The notes: generated from the sequence alone by a model not told the origin. A DNA stretch of 64,000 nt from Marsupella aquatica (GCA_973895155.1 OZ316895.1:5642001-5706000); one strand, 5' to 3'; positions 12,803 to 26,009 are shown, numbered from the stretch's first letter. A program made the numbers and translations.

Positions 12803-13916
12803 CGCACTGTCCTATTACTACTCCCTGTTTCCCGCTCCACTGCAGCGCACTTCTACTGCTATCAATCCTATTCTACAATCCAAAATCCTGACAGTTCTTC
12901 GACCAAAATGCAGAGCACGGACGATAGTGACTCCAGTACCTCTTTTCCGATTCCACAGCCACTACAAGAGTATCGAAATACAGGCACATAGACCATCCAG
13001 AGACTCTTGTGGAAGTTTGCTACCAGTCTCTGCAATTGAGATGAAAGCAACACCTAGATTACTTGCAATGCACAGGAGAGAAAATGGATGGGCAGGAGAA
13101 AGACTCTTGAGGGAGGTTTTCTACCAACTCCACCGCATACCAGACTGACCCAAATTGAACCCCGATTCACAATTGTAGAAATTGTTGGTCAAGGGCACTA
13201 TTAGTTAGCAGAACTCCTACTCTGACGATCTCTGCTCAAAACTGGATGATGCGGTGATGCGGTCTCTGCACCTCCTCCTCATGCTGCTACGACTGCTGCC
13301 CACTTGACAGTGAAGAACCAAGAAATGAGCACCGCCTCCTCGCTGTGAATCCAGTCCAGTCCAGTCCAATTCAGTTCAAATGTCCCGTCGTATCGGCAGG
13401 AGAACTATTTATCCCAATTCGAGTCTGATGGACGAGTACTGACTGGTGAGCGATGTGTGACGGGCGAGTGAGCCATTGAAACAGGAAAGTGGTCCCAGAG
13501 CATCCGAATTGACCGGATGCATGTCCTGTCGGTCCGCCCAGCGGGCGCACATGAGGCAGATTCGCAAGAGAAAGAGAAGAGAAAGAAGAAACAAGGAACA
13601 TCTTCACTCGAACCGGCACCACACGGAAGTATCGAAGGAAGCACACCCGACCAGAGCTGCGAAAGGACATCAGCAGAGCTCGGAAAGTACCGTGCTCGAC
13701 AAAAAGAGGAAGGACGCTTGGAAAGACTGGCCTAGTGACCCGAAATGAGGGACATGTGATAATGAAGCTCGATGTTCAAGACGGGAAAACCAAAACGGCA
13801 ATCACACGAGCAATTCTCTAGCTCTAGAGTAGCTCTGCTTTTGCAATCGCGCTCTTCGTTTAGTGTCCTTCAACCTCTTCTTAAGTGCACAATCCCGAGA
13901 AGAAGCAAGGGCCTGT

Positions 13917-14112
13917 GCACTTACATGTGTTTACACTACTTGATCAGTGCACATTTCCAAACTTCTCCGCTCACATGGTTTCTGCACTATATGGTAAGTG
14001 CACATTTCCAAACTTCTCCGCTCACATGGTTTCTGCACTATATGGTAAGTGCACATTTTGAGACTCTTGCACTTACACGTGTTTTGCACTACATGATAAG
14101 TACACATATTCC
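13917..14112. repeat. 51-bp minisatellite
   Basis: Two identical 51-bp units at 13946-13996 and 13997-14047 start agtgcacatttccaaacttc. A diverged third follows at 14048-14098, with partial units at 13917-13945 and 14099-14112. Each unit contains GTGCAC and TGCACT-like palindromic words. The period is divisible by three, so an open frame crosses the array without indicating a gene. Confidence 0.93.
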
Positions 14113-14938
14113 AACTCTACAGGTAAATTAGTACCATGATTCTTCTTGTTGATAGAGTGCCTTGACCTTCAGTCATTCCTCTTCCCTCTGTCTCTTGTCA
14201 CATTGGATAAGTTGTCATCTCATGTTCAAGCAGGATTCTAGTGCCTTCCACATTTGATAAGTTATCATCTTCTGTTTAAGGGCATAAACCATCAACTGTA
14301 CATCCCTCAGATTACACATCCCTATGGTAAACCCCTATCAATCGACTATCCCATAACTCTACATTAAAATGGTATGCACTGAAAAATGGGAAGCCTGGGA
14401 CACCTTGCAACTAGGCAGGTTTTGCCCTCTCTGCACCATAAAATTTGCCGAAAAGTGCAAAATGATCAGAAAAACAGAGAAGAATCTGAGGCTATGCAAC
14501 TATGAAAGTTTTGCACTCTGAGAGTGTGCACTTAGGAAGAGCCCCTGTACAGTGACTTTGGTTTGCAATTGCGCTATTTTTTAGTGAACCTCGTTTGCTT
14601 TTACTTCATTTATTATTATATTTGGCTTGGCACTTTTTAGAAAATTGAAGTGGAATCAGACGGCAGAGGTGGTCAGGTGGGTGTCCACCTCCTGAGACAA
14701 TGATTCCATAGAGCCAGAATGAATCTTTTGCTACAGAAAGGTTGAGTGTCAATGATGGAAAAACACCGTCGAGTCGTGGCAGAACGCCAACGTGTCCCTC
14801 AATGACAGGCTGAGATACAGAGGATAATGGAACGATACATAGGACAATGGAAGATCGACACAGGGTCCCAAACTGACGAGATCCAAAAGCATTTGACCCA
14901 TCTTTTTGTCATGTATTAAAGCTTTCCGTGAACTTTCG

Positions 14939-15123
14939 GTCTATGGGTGACTCGGCATTATTTTAGCCCAAAAATAAGTGTGAGATAATTTCGAGGTCGT
15001 GCACTTTTTTCAGGGGCAAAAAACCCTGTGAGTCTATGGGTGACTCGCCATGTTTAGGCCAAAAATATGTGCAGTACACAATTTCAAGGGCTAGCTGTGC
15101 ACTTCAGTCATGAGCAAAATACC
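14939..15123. repeat. 93-bp diverged tandem duplication
   Basis: Copies starting at 14939 and 15032 both begin gtctatgggtgactcg, continue with a ttagNccaaaaata block and end in a gtgcactt block. They are diverged by substitutions and small indels. Confidence 0.7.
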
Positions 15124-18057
15124 AGGCCAGACTTGGAAAAGCGGTGCATGGGTCAAGGGACTAGGAGTCATCATGAGTTCTGTAAAACCCAATGTTTTAG
15201 GCCCCACCTACCCCCCCCCCACGGTGTGAATACATCAAGTCAGATATAGAATGCTGCCACACTAGATGAAAATGTCCTGAATTCAGAGTGAGTATTGGCC
15301 CTTTGAGGTTTAGGTACAATCTATTGACTTGCAAAAAATCAATCTTGATATCGTGTCTTTACAAGAGCTGTATCACACGTGTGAATTTTTCTTAAGCAAA
15401 TTGGAGGGCCACTTCTTGTTCTTAGGATTGACTCAAGACCAGAAATGTTTTTAAATGAAATTCATTAAATGCAAATAACTTTAATGAAGGAGCCAAGTTT
15501 GAAATTTTTTGGACCAATTATGGAGGTGGTTTAAAATTCTAGACAATAATCACTCCATGTTGACACATATTCCCAATGACTATATACATGGGCCCACTCC
15601 TTGCCATGTGGGATAAGTACACACTTATCTGAATGGGCCCTGAGCTTTTGTAAAGTCAACTTAACAGTTTCCATTCATTGTATAGGCCCATGTACTCTGC
15701 GACCTAATGAGAGAAGATGGTGGTCCCCCTACATCATGTAAAGCCACCCTAATAATGAGCTTGTAAAGTAACTACTCACTGGTTAACGAATTTTTAATGC
15801 CAAGACTATTTTATAGTGTATATTGAGCATACACCATGTGGTAAGCACATGACACATCTAACGTACAAGTGATGAACACAATACATACGTGGTTCACCTC
15901 CTTGAGACTACGTCCATAGAAGCACACAAGAGAATTTTACTGAACTCTAAGTCCGTCGGCCATATCAACTCTCCACAGTGTAAGCTCTCCTCATTTCTCA
16001 AGTGGCTTCATAACAATGTGAGTGACATTTTCTTGCTCTCCAATACTTGGTCAGTTTGAGTTACAGAACCCACTAGCAAGGCTGGTTGTATGGTGTGTTA
16101 TGGGGAAACTTTGATTCATCATTGAAACGAAAACTTGGTAGAGATACCAAGATAAACTTAGTCTATGATCAAACAGCTGAACATGCATGGGAGGTACCAA
16201 GTCTATGACTAAAGAGCTCTTTGGTCACACAAAGATTTAATAAATGGCCATCTCCTGGTGTTCTACCCAATTGTGACAATATTTTACTTGTGCTATACCC
16301 ATGTAAGTTATAATTTGCCTAAAAGACCCCCAACCAGCAACCTTAACCTGATATGATGGCCCATATGCTGGATGTGAGAGGGCCCTCCACTACTGAATAG
16401 GATTTAATTTTTTTTTGTCTTGAAACAAAATGAGGTCAACAATGTGGCATAGTAACATATATGGAGTACGTGTAAGCATATGAAAGAGGAGAAGAAAGGG
16501 GAATAGTCATCCAAGGGATTATAGGAGGGCATTTTCTCTTCTCATGAAATGACTTCACTTCTGTTTAGTCAAAACCTCTTCTGTGAACTAATGATCTAGC
16601 TCAAGTAGTTGTGGCCAAGTGTCATTTAAATTTGCTTCTGTTGAAATTTTTGTGTCATAAAAAGGAAGAGTAAAAACAACCTTGGCTTTAATTACAAAAA
16701 TTAACCAAATGCCCTTAAAATTTTGAAACTGACAAAAATACCAGTACAATGTCTCACATAGGCAAGGTGTCCCTTGTTTCTCATTTGCACTGGACAGAAA
16801 GAAATATTAAACTCTTCTTGGTTTACCATGGGTTTACTGAGTCAGCCAAAGGAGTCTGGTTTGGTGATCCAGAATCTGTGTTTCATTCAAGGACTCCAAG
16901 GTATTGCACAGGGATCCCTTTTGATGGAGCCAATGCTCAAGTAGGAAAATCAGAGAGCCAGGCCATGAGAGCATTTAATCCCCTCTTGACTTTCTCCCCA
17001 TGAGATTGCCCATTTCATTGTTTTATGGCAAACAAGTCTTTTCTGTGAAATGTTTTCTTGTGCTTAAAGTTGACAATCCCAGTTTGCGTGCCATCCCAGT
17101 TTGAGCAAGATTTCTCATGTTATGAGTAACACTCAGTCAGTATGTTCCTTGAAATCACCCAGTCTGTATGTTATTTCTCATTTTCATACTAAATGTCAAA
17201 GTTAGCTTCTAGAAAGTTTCAAAAGTGCAGAGTGTGGACTGTCCGTGATGGAGTCTCTCAATTCTTCATGACAAATCAAGATATTAGATTGATTGAAAAC
17301 ATCTTTCCAAGCCTTTTCTAACAAACCCAAGAAGAAACAATGAAGCTGGATAGGAAGGGGAGACATGGAAAGTAATTTTTTGCAGTTGGATTGCTTTTGG
17401 ACACTAGAAGGGTGTCAATGACTGAATGTGTAAAAGATATCATGATCCATAGGCTTGCATGATTACCAGGCTTGGTCCATGGGAGAATCACTTTCAATGC
17501 CACAAGAGCTCTAAAATGTTATTTCACGAACACTCTAAAACCTAAATTCACAAGCACTAGAAGAATAATTGGTCAGGTCCAAAATTTTATTCAAAATAAT
17601 AATTTATAGGGGATGGCAATGGGGTGTAGTCCTCGAGTTCCTGAGACGGAATCTTCCGCGACCGGCTCCTTATTCCGGTGAATGATTGCTGCGTATCCGA
17701 CGTCATACTGTCGTGGGGCCAGGACACCCACATGTCCGGATTCCGGGAAGTTAACCCGGTGCGGTGAACGGAATATGACTTTCCGTCGTGCTCTGTCTCG
17801 TGTCGTCAACTTTTCCCTCTTGGAGAGAATGATGTCGCTTTGTTCGTCGTGGAATTCAAGCTCGTTCTCATTTACTTACTACACTTAACATGACTGATTG
17901 ATTACTCGCGAGGTCTCGAGTCTGGACGTCCAGAAGTGGAGATAGGACTGGGAGATGAGCTTGAGGTCCCGGCCCGAGGGACCTGAACTGTGCACATCAC
18001 TCGGGAAAGAGTTGCAAAAAACAAGTAAGGAAATCTGTGTTTGGACTAGGAACGGTT

Positions 18058-18440
18058 GATGGGAATGTGGGCAAAACAGGATGGAAAGAAATCTAGGAAT
18101 CTGAATGGGATCTAGTCAATTGTATTGTGGACAAGGCAGCCATGAGTTTGGCAACGTAGCAATTCATTCATCCTACAAAACACTCGAGAAGATCTCAGTC
18201 GGATATTCTATCGGCCAATTACATTGTGGGCTAGACAGCCATCATTTTGGCTAACATAGAAATTCGTTATCCTCATCAAACCACTGGGGAAGCTCCCAGC
18301 CGGATGATTTAGGTAGAAGAATCCCACTCTATTGGTTTATTACAGTGTGGGCAAGGCAGCCATCAGTTAGGCTAACTGAGAAATCCGCTGATCTTCGCAA
18401 AACACTCAGGAAGAAGTATTCGAGGCATGAGGATAATATA
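18058..18440. repeat. Degenerate 100-120-bp tandem repeat
   Basis: Three recognisable units share the words (t/c)a(t/g)tgtgg(g/a)c(a/t)a(g)gcagccat and aaa(c)cactc. They start at about 18123, 18222 and 18343, with a weaker unit before them at about 18068. Spacing is irregular and divergence high, so this is an old minisatellite or decayed local amplification. No coding capacity is evident. Confidence 0.65.
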
Positions 18441-19269
18441 TTTTATCGGTTTCGCCATGTCTACTTGTGGAAGTCGGAAATCTGTTCCTGCGCAGTGCGT
18501 GGAGACACTCTTCGCTAGAAGAATGGCTAGTGTAATCACTCTGTACCAGTCTACAATCTAGGGTGGTATGTTCCATGCCCACTTTCCCGTTCCTGCTTTG
18601 GGAGAATTTTGGACCAGCTTTTTCACGTTGTTTGACTTTATTAACATCATATAACCGTCACGAAACCCTAGAACGTGTCCAACACCGGTCAGCGATGTCC
18701 CTTTGTTGTCGTCTCTTAACAGGAACATGTGTATTGTAGACATTTAACTTTGTACTCACTGAACTCTATTGATAACATGAGCAGACGTCGGAAAGTTACC
18801 CGGTCAGAAATGAAAATTAGGTGCTGAGCGTGCTACTACGCTGTGATGCTAGTTCTTTGTATGTGTATTGTATCTGGAGAATCAAAACTTTACATAAAAC
18901 TACAATATCCAATATCATTTTTGGTTGTTATGCTGATCGTTTGTACTCGAGAAGGCATATTCATGAGGCTTGTTGAGATAATTAGGCTTGTGATTAGGAT
19001 CTTCAGCAGGATATCACCACATTGGTGCTCAGTGAATACAAACTGATATTCAGAAATCATGTGCAAAAATGATCTTGCTTCATGTTCAAGTTCTCATCCT
19101 TGCACCTAAATGGGAACAGGGAGCGGAGCCATTAAGGGCGAATCTACGCTGCATGACAATGGTCAACAATAACCCTCAGTGCCATTTTTGGTATTGACTC
19201 CCACATGCCCTAGAGCAGTCGAAAGACATTGTCATTATACATCACTGGGAAACTGGGAACCACAAAACA

Positions 19270-19422
19270 AATGCTTCTATTCGAAAGCTAGATCACCGGA
19301 CGGAGTCAAACCCAACTCATAATGCTTCTATTCGAAAGCTAGATCACCGGACGGAGTCACACCCAACTCATAATGCTTCTATTCCAAAGCTAGATCACCG
19401 GACGGAGTCAAACCCAACTCAT
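19270..19422. repeat. 51-bp minisatellite, three units
   Basis: Three head-to-tail units at 19270-19320, 19321-19371 and 19372-19422 begin aatgcttctattcgaaagct and differ by one to three bases. Unit length equals that of the array at 13917-14112, but the sequences are unrelated. Confidence 0.95.
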
Positions 19423-19635
19423 TACGAGTTGGGAACAGACAGGATGAACAACTCTAATGCAACCTAGACCTGAGGAATGTGCGGAGAGACCTCTACTACT
19501 GCAATCGTCTTACAGCAGTAAAAGGGCCCTCACATAATCTATAGCACATTCTGAGGAGCCAATGTAGGGAGTGGAATACCCAGCTTTGACAGTGACAATT
19601 AATGTGCATTCCACAACTACAAACTTATCAAGAAG

Positions 19636-20062
19636 TAGAGGATGGGTCAGATTTCTGGCTTGGCTCCTAGGAGCTAATCGCACAGTTAGAATCAGAGTCG
19701 ATCATATGGGGAAAGTATCCTCATTCCCATCCAATACAAGCAAAGGGAGCTTTCAATGAAACACAGAAGACAACATCCCTGACATGTGAGTGAGACAGCG
19801 GTGTATGCTAAACGAGCAAGAGTGTGAAGGCCTTACGCGGAAGAGCGAGGGAATAAAAAGATGTAGCCGCCACATCCGTCAGCGGCAGGTCATCGCACTC
19901 AGCTAAAGCGCGACGGCGGAGGTTGCTTCTCAGAGAATAAGCACTCCATGAAAACATTTAGTGTAGATGGGTCAGTATTCTGGCTTGGCTCCTAAGAGCA
20001 TGTCGCACAGTTAGAATCAGTGTCGATCATATGGGGAAAGGATCATCATTCCCATCAGTCTC
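19636..20062. repeat. Diverged direct repeat pair, about 95 bp
   Basis: Segments at about 19639-19733 and 19964-20060 share tctggcttggctccta, cgcacagttagaatcag and gtcgatcatatggggaaag. They are in the same orientation with about 325 bp from start to start. No TG...CA termini or target duplication were seen, so they are not clearly LTRs. Confidence 0.75.
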
Positions 20063-21192
20063 TATGAAATCAAACAAACCATAGCACCTAAACCGCGTTG
20101 AACACCACGAGACCTCTGGGGCACACATGTAGGTAAAACCTAGCTGTCGTCCGCTCTCAAGAACTCACACTCTATCTGCAACACAGTACTCAGATTGTAC
20201 CCCACAGCACGAATCTGAAAGGCAACAAACACTAGTCGACTAGAAGCAATTCAGACTCATCTGCAACACGCCGCTTCGGCCCAACAACTAAATCAAAAGA
20301 GAAACCCGTGTCTCTTCGAAGAATGAGATTCGAAGGAAGAGAAACTAAATCTGCAGTTCTAAATGTAACTCCACTGCAGCATTTAAAAGGAAACAATGGC
20401 CACTTCGGAAGAGCAGGAAGGTCCATTACCAGCATCACGGTGTGCGGAGGATCGACCAGTAGCTAGATCAACTGATGGAGAAGTCTGCGATTTTCGACAG
20501 CAACTGGCTTTTAGGTCAGAGTGAAGCCCAAAGCGGGCGGCTGTCCCAAGACCGTCCGATTCGGCAAAGCAGATCGTGTGGTGGACACAGGGACGCAGTA
20601 AGTTGCTCTGCTGTGCAGTGCTGTACCCTACCTGCAGGTCAGGGAAACCATAGTAGAGATGACGATGGGAGGAAACTACTCGCACGGACCAGTTACCCAA
20701 GTGTTTACTTGGTTAACTATTCTCAACTAAGGCGTCTCAAACTATATAAAGACTGGGCAATTAGTAGGGCTGAGAGTTAGTTGTGTAGGATGCAAAGTGC
20801 GCGATACACAAATTTGGCAACCGCACTTTTTCGCCAACTGCAGGCCACGGATCTTCCCTTACACCTAGAGCCTGTAGAAGACCTCTCAAAGTGCTCTGAA
20901 TGAATGATCGTTTACCGGTGACATTTATTAACAGTGTTTGTTTTACTTAGAAGAGAATTATCCTGAAAATAATTGCATTCTTCGTATAATTATCAGGAAG
21001 ATAGAGATATAATTATGTGTCCGTTACTAACAAAATCAGTTGACAGAGCCGGCCTCGCATCAAACAATGCAAAAAACCTCTGTCATACGAAGTTTGAAGT
21101 CAAGAAGCTGCTATCTATTAGAGTCACCCAGTCTTTCAACAACCAAAACTCGTTTTCTTCTATGTATTCGATCAGATATGTTCCAGAAATCC

Positions 21193-22331
21193 TCAAGACG
21201 GAAGTATGTCATCAAGCAAAGCAATAATTACATTTTCAAAATTATCTTTTAAGTATGTCAATGCACTTTTCTGGAGTAGCTTAGCATCAAACTTCCTGGC
21301 CAATGTCAACAATTTTGTCAGATTGGTTTTATCAATCGTTCCAGCCAAATGCTCCTCGCATGTTTCCTGAAGTAAATCAATTGCATACTTGTGTGCAACG
21401 ACCAGGACGTCTTCGGCGGCGACTTCTTGGTTGAAGTCTATTTCAGCACGGTAGCAAAACCGAATCATTGCACGAATGACTGGGAGGGTTGCATCGTCAA
21501 TCCGAACCATTCCTGTATCGCTTTCCAGCATTTCAGTTTGGAACATCGTTCTGAAAACTGACGATCTGTTTGCCTGTGTAATTTTCCAACAAGACACTTG
21601 ACTTAGCCCCGGGATTGAACGCCAACCTTCATCCCAAATTACATACGGTTTCACGTTGGTTGCAAACCTTGTAATCTTTGAAGAGTAACCCTGAATGAGA
21701 AAGGCTCTGTAAAGTGGATTATCATTCATGCGATGAATCGTCGACTGCCTACCTACCTCACGCAAGCTACGGGCCAGAGCTAACCATTGCTCGATAGTAA
21801 TCGATCACGTTGACGAAATTAAATTGCCAAGCACAACACTTTTGTGTGAGGTCCCCTCTAAGAGAATCACACGGCCGGATTCCAACCAAACCAGCTGACA
21901 ATATTTTCAAATAAGACCAAACCAAACTACGTACATGCTTTTTGTTAACAGAGAAGCAACCTTGCAGATTGAAACAGAGGTCACAGCACAGTCCCACATA
22001 AAAGCACCACGAGAAGCCACGAGAGCTTCGATTCACGTCAATCAGACCCAGAAATGGAAGCCTTACTCACCAAAACAATCCTGTGGGCAAGTAGAGGCTT
22101 GTCTTCTTCATCTTGAACTACGATTGTCACGTCTTCTTTCGGAGTTCCTTCTGCCTGCTCATTGTCAAAGTCGAGGCGTAGAAAGGCCAGCAAGGACTGG
22201 AACTTCTCGATATTCCTTTCAAGGCTCTCCAGCGTAGGTTGCTGGCGTCTGATCTCTCTGTCCAAGTACTGGTAGCCCGCCACCGTGACCGGCAATCCGC
22301 AATCAAGGCATTTGGGCTCCGACATTTCCAT
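21193..22331 (-). CDS. BTB/POZ domain protein
   Basis: Two exons on the minus strand, 22331-22071 and 21573-21193, join in frame at a GT-AG intron of 497 bases to give 213 residues. Residues 1-60 carry a lone C-x2-C (KCLDCGLP) and a helical, Arg/Glu/Gln-rich segment likely to form a short coiled coil. From about residue 68 comes a BTB fold: DVTIVVQDEEDKPLLAHRIV, ANRSSVFRTMFQTEM, IRFCYRAEIDF, VLVVAHKYAIDLLQETCEEH and LLTLARKFDAKLL. The layout resembles small plant BTB proteins such as Arabidopsis At4g08455, which are thought to act as substrate adaptors for cullin-3 ubiquitin ligases. Function here is inferred from the fold only. The protein ends soon after the post-BTB helices, somewhat earlier than I remember for relatives, so a further 3' exon is possible, although none was visible. 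The second ATG (codon 3) is an alternative start. Confidence 0.85.
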
Positions 22332-24296
22332 CCCTCGACCCTCTTAGTCTCTTAGAAGCCGTAGGCTCTAGGACAATGCAAAATACTTAAATACCCTGTT
22401 CGTATGAGAGATTGATGATTCCGTGATGTTATTAAGGCAACACACGAATACACCCTAAACATCACGCCACCAAATTCTATCCACACCTCAATTTCAGGAA
22501 ACACTAGCCTGATTACCAGTCGAAGACCTAAATAGAGATGAAGACAAACAAATATTGAAAAAAAAAACAAAAAACTATGTTATCTCCTATCTATATTGCC
22601 CCATCCCAGATTTTTGTTCACCCTCACTTTGTTCTCATTTAGAGTCCAGTTTTGTCTTTATTTGGACTTGTGGTCTAGAGCTTATTTAGAGTCCAGTTTG
22701 GTCCTTATTTTTTAGTCCACTTTTGTCTTTATTTGGAGTATGCTCTGGAGGCTTCACTCTAGCCCCTAGCCCTTGAGAGTAGTTTATGTTTGTGATTTAT
22801 TGATGATGGACAAGGATAAAAAAATGTAGTATTAAGCCACACTCTAGCCTGAATGTCCATTCTTTGAATAGAGATAAGACAAAACAAAAAAAACCTTGCC
22901 AAAGAGTCTATGTTGTCCCCTTCATCTTTGCCTCCATCTCTGTTTTGGTATTCACTTTAAACAATGTAGGGTTAAGGCTTCACTGTAGAAGTCTAGTCCC
23001 CAACTCTAACTTCTGTTTGGGTTTTATAAGTAAAATAAAACTTCTCCTCCATACTCCACACAGCGTAAATTTTAACTTCCCCTTATAGAGATACCATCAT
23101 TATGACCCACTCACAATGTCAACATAAATGATTTTCAATTGTTATTATTTAAATTCTGAATTGTTCTATGATAGTTATTTTTCTTTGTATTTCTATTTTC
23201 ATCCACATAAACCCCCTTCTAAGTTTTAATTTTATTTTATATCTTGTGTTTCAAGTAACCCTTTTAAGTATTTTTGGACCTGTTTGCCATCTGAAAGCTA
23301 TTCCTTATTTTCCAGTTTGAAATTGATACCTGAATACTCTAGTTGAATCATGTGCAAACCCCTCAATAAAACATTCCTTAATTGTTGTGCAGCCTCGAGT
23401 AGAACCCTGCACCTTTTGGTCCCGCTATATATTATATATACAACTATAATACTGAATCCCACCCAATTTTGTCCTTCGTCCGTTTATGAATTCACATTTG
23501 GGCAGGATTGTTTTGCAATTGTTGGATCATGTCATCACATTTTCCTGACCTTTGATCAAGAAAAATGGGGCGAGTCTGATGGAGGCCCATATTAAACCAT
23601 TTATTCCCAGATTTTTACAAGTGGACCCTTTAAAGTTTTTTCTTTAATAGATTGTTTTCCTTCCCCAGTTGGGCCACACCATCTTTTTGATATGAACATC
23701 TTTTATGCAACCACTGCTTTTCTGCTTCCACATCTTTCACGCAATGACACCTTCTATGCGACGTACTGGTGTTGATTGCCCGGTTGATTGTATGGCTGGG
23801 ATGATACAGAACATGCCTCTATAACTACCTCGCGAAGCCTATAATTTCTTGCCTTGCCTTGACATCATTCTTTTTCTCTCTTCATATATTTTTCTCTCCT
23901 AAACTTATTTTCCTCACCTTGACATCTTTTTAGCATTTCAACAATTGTTTTCTCACCTTGACAAAGCATTTTAACAATTGTTTTCTCACCTTGACATCCT
24001 CTGTGCAATGCACAAGCATGGGGCTAGTACTCACAAAACAATGCTCATTTGGTGGCATTAATTATACCTTTTCACAAGCAGAATGAAAAAATGAGCTTGC
24101 CCTTGCTTTGTTGCTTAACATTGATGTATCTAATTAAAAACATATATAATTGTTCCCCTGAAGAATCCCTTAATTCATATCCTTAAGATGAATAATTATC
24201 CTCTTAACTCTGTGGAGGACTAAGTACTGAAGCAAGTTCCAGGATGAATGTGCAATAATCTTTAACAGGAAGCACTGGAACTAACATGCTATATGC

Positions 24297-24313
24297 AATA
24301 AGTGAGTGTAAAA
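24297..24313. repeat. Left target-site duplication of SINE
   Basis: AATAAGTGAGTGTAAAA, identical to 24471-24487. Confidence 0.93.
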
Positions 24314-24470
24314 GCCCAAAGAGGCATGACTTTGTGATAGCTCACTCGAGTAGAGACTGATAGGTCTTGGGTTCATCTATTGTGGGCTGAGTGACTCTTC
24401 CCAACTATTGTGGCTGACTCTTCCCTTTCTGTGGGGTTTCACAGATTTCCCTTAAAAAAATTAAAATTAA
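24314..24470 (+). mobile_element. tRNA-derived SINE with intact target duplication
   Basis: A 157-bp insertion is flanked by identical 17-bp copies of AATAAGTGAGTGTAAAA at 24297-24313 and 24471-24487. Inside, the plus strand shows a pol III A-box-like segment (tagctcactcgagtagag at about 24337) and a B-box-like segment (ggtcttgggttca at about 24364). The tail is A-rich (cttaaaaaaattaaaattaa). This is the anatomy of a tRNA-derived SINE mobilised by LINE machinery. The perfect duplication implies a fairly recent insertion. Confidence 0.88.
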
Positions 24471-24487
24471 AATAAGTGAGTGTAAAA
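24471..24487. repeat. Right target-site duplication of SINE
   Basis: AATAAGTGAGTGTAAAA, identical to 24297-24313. Confidence 0.93.
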
Positions 24488-26009
24488 TGCTTGTGTATGT
24501 AGCCAATTACTAGTTATTAGTAAGGATGGCTATACAGGGCATCCAGCTTGCATTGCGTTTTTCAAATTTTCCCTTGTAGTTGGCTTTACATGAACCCAGG
24601 GCTTCATTAAAGTATGGTGTCTACTAGTCCTCCTGTTGTGAAGGATAACAGTCCGGTGGTGTGCAAGAGACTAGAAAACTAACTAAGGTAGAGAGGACCA
24701 GAAGGCTAAAGTTAAACCATGCATCGGGGTATAAAAGCCCTCGAGTACTGTCCGGCTTTCATCATTAGTCCTCAGGTACTGCCCGTGGGGCCCACCCTTG
24801 TACTTATGCTCCTGCCCGACCCCTCTGCCCTTCCTGCCTGCCCTGCCCCACAGGAGTCATGTGTCATCCTCGACGACTCCCCAATCTTAGTCGTGAACAG
24901 TGCACCCTGCAGCCTTCATGCATTTTGCGAAGAAATGGTGTGCAATGTACATAAAATTACTCTATATGTGGTCCCGGCCTGCGACCTCGCGCGTCCAACA
25001 CTCCATCCAAATCGCACTTGCAGCTCCATGGTGTCCCTTTGGCCTCCATCCTTTGTACTTCGTCCTTTGGCCTCCAACATGAATTGCTGCATTGCAAGGT
25101 CGCCACGAATTGCACCTTGCACATTACTTGTCCCGAAAACGTGATTGCTCTACACTCAGACTTGTCCGATTGTCCGAATGTTTGATAAGAACTATGTGGG
25201 CTTTGTGATTGCTTGTCCCTACTCGGTAATTTCTATGTGCAATCACGTGAGGCTCTTTGCTGTGGGAGAGAGGTTTTGTATAAAGCAGGGAGTATTCTCT
25301 TTGTCATCTCGCCAGCTCTGTGATTGTGCTGTTTGCTTCAATCTTGTCTTGTTTTTACTTGCGGGTGTTGAGTTCACTGAATCAAGAACGGGCGGCATCA
25401 GCTGCGTTGCAGGGAATCAACGTGATCAACTGGGCCATCGTTGTCTTGCAGGTTTGAGCCACATTCATGGAATTTTTGATTGTTTAGATTTTGGAATTGT
25501 TACACTGGGACCCTTTACTTAGCTGTGCCTTCAGAGTGACCCTTTACGTAGCTGCGCCTGAAATGTCGGGCCTGAACTCTCGATTCCTTTTCACAAAGTA
25601 TTCTTCAGGACCTCAGAAGACGCAACGCACTTACTTGACATTGTTTGTTTGACCTCACCTCACTTCACACTTTCGCACAGTTGCAGAGCCCCATCTCTTA
25701 CTCTGCTTCCATGATCAACTCTTGTCCATTTTGTGACAATCTTTGGCTGGTCTTCGTTCTTTTATGATAGAATGAAATTCTTGGAAATTGTCGGGGCAAA
25801 CCTAAGGAGAAAAGTGAATCACTTTAGCTCTTCTTGTTAGACTGCGCACTAATGGTGGGCCGGATCGCTAGGATTTGACAGAAAGCAAAGGATTGATCGA
25901 GAAAATGTCTATATGCGCCATTTATGGTAGTAAGCTTGAGGGGAACGGCCCTAGTTGGCAAGGATCTGACCAAGAGGTGGATTTATACAATCGAGTTTTA
26001 CAGGATTGT

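Larger units (their letters stand above)
12803..21192. other. Long gene-poor stretch with minisatellites
   Basis: About 8.4 kb between the CLT and BTB genes. The part next to 12803 should hold the promoter and leader of the CLT gene. No open frame above about 120 codons shows a recognisable domain. The stretch carries at least five tandem or direct repeat systems, listed separately. A TATATAA sequence at about 20743 on the plus strand has no convincing gene behind it. Confidence 0.5.

Noticed and set aside
17591-17888. Overlapping open frames on both strands (minus frame reads GHVGVLAPRQYDVGYAA)
   Set aside because: Amino-acid composition looks protein-like, but I cannot match a family or find further exons; it may be a fossil of a gene or transposon.
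19636-20062. Direct repeat pair considered as LTRs of a small element
   Set aside because: No TG...CA ends, no target duplication, no primer site or ORF between them.
20383-20700. 105-codon minus-strand open frame
   Set aside because: No domain, and overlaps an unrelated frame on the other strand of similar length.
20740-20752. TATATAA promoter-like sequence on the plus strand
   Set aside because: No gene begins within a plausible distance downstream, and such words are frequent in AT-rich DNA.
24719-25144. 141-codon plus-strand open frame
   Set aside because: No motif, Cys/Pro-rich composition unlike the neighbouring genes, and no sign of adjoining exons.
25378-25451. Exon-like segment bounded by AG and GT, reading SLNQERAASAALQGINVIN
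   Set aside because: Looks codon-like and has splice-like borders, but no matching exon on either side and no recognised family.
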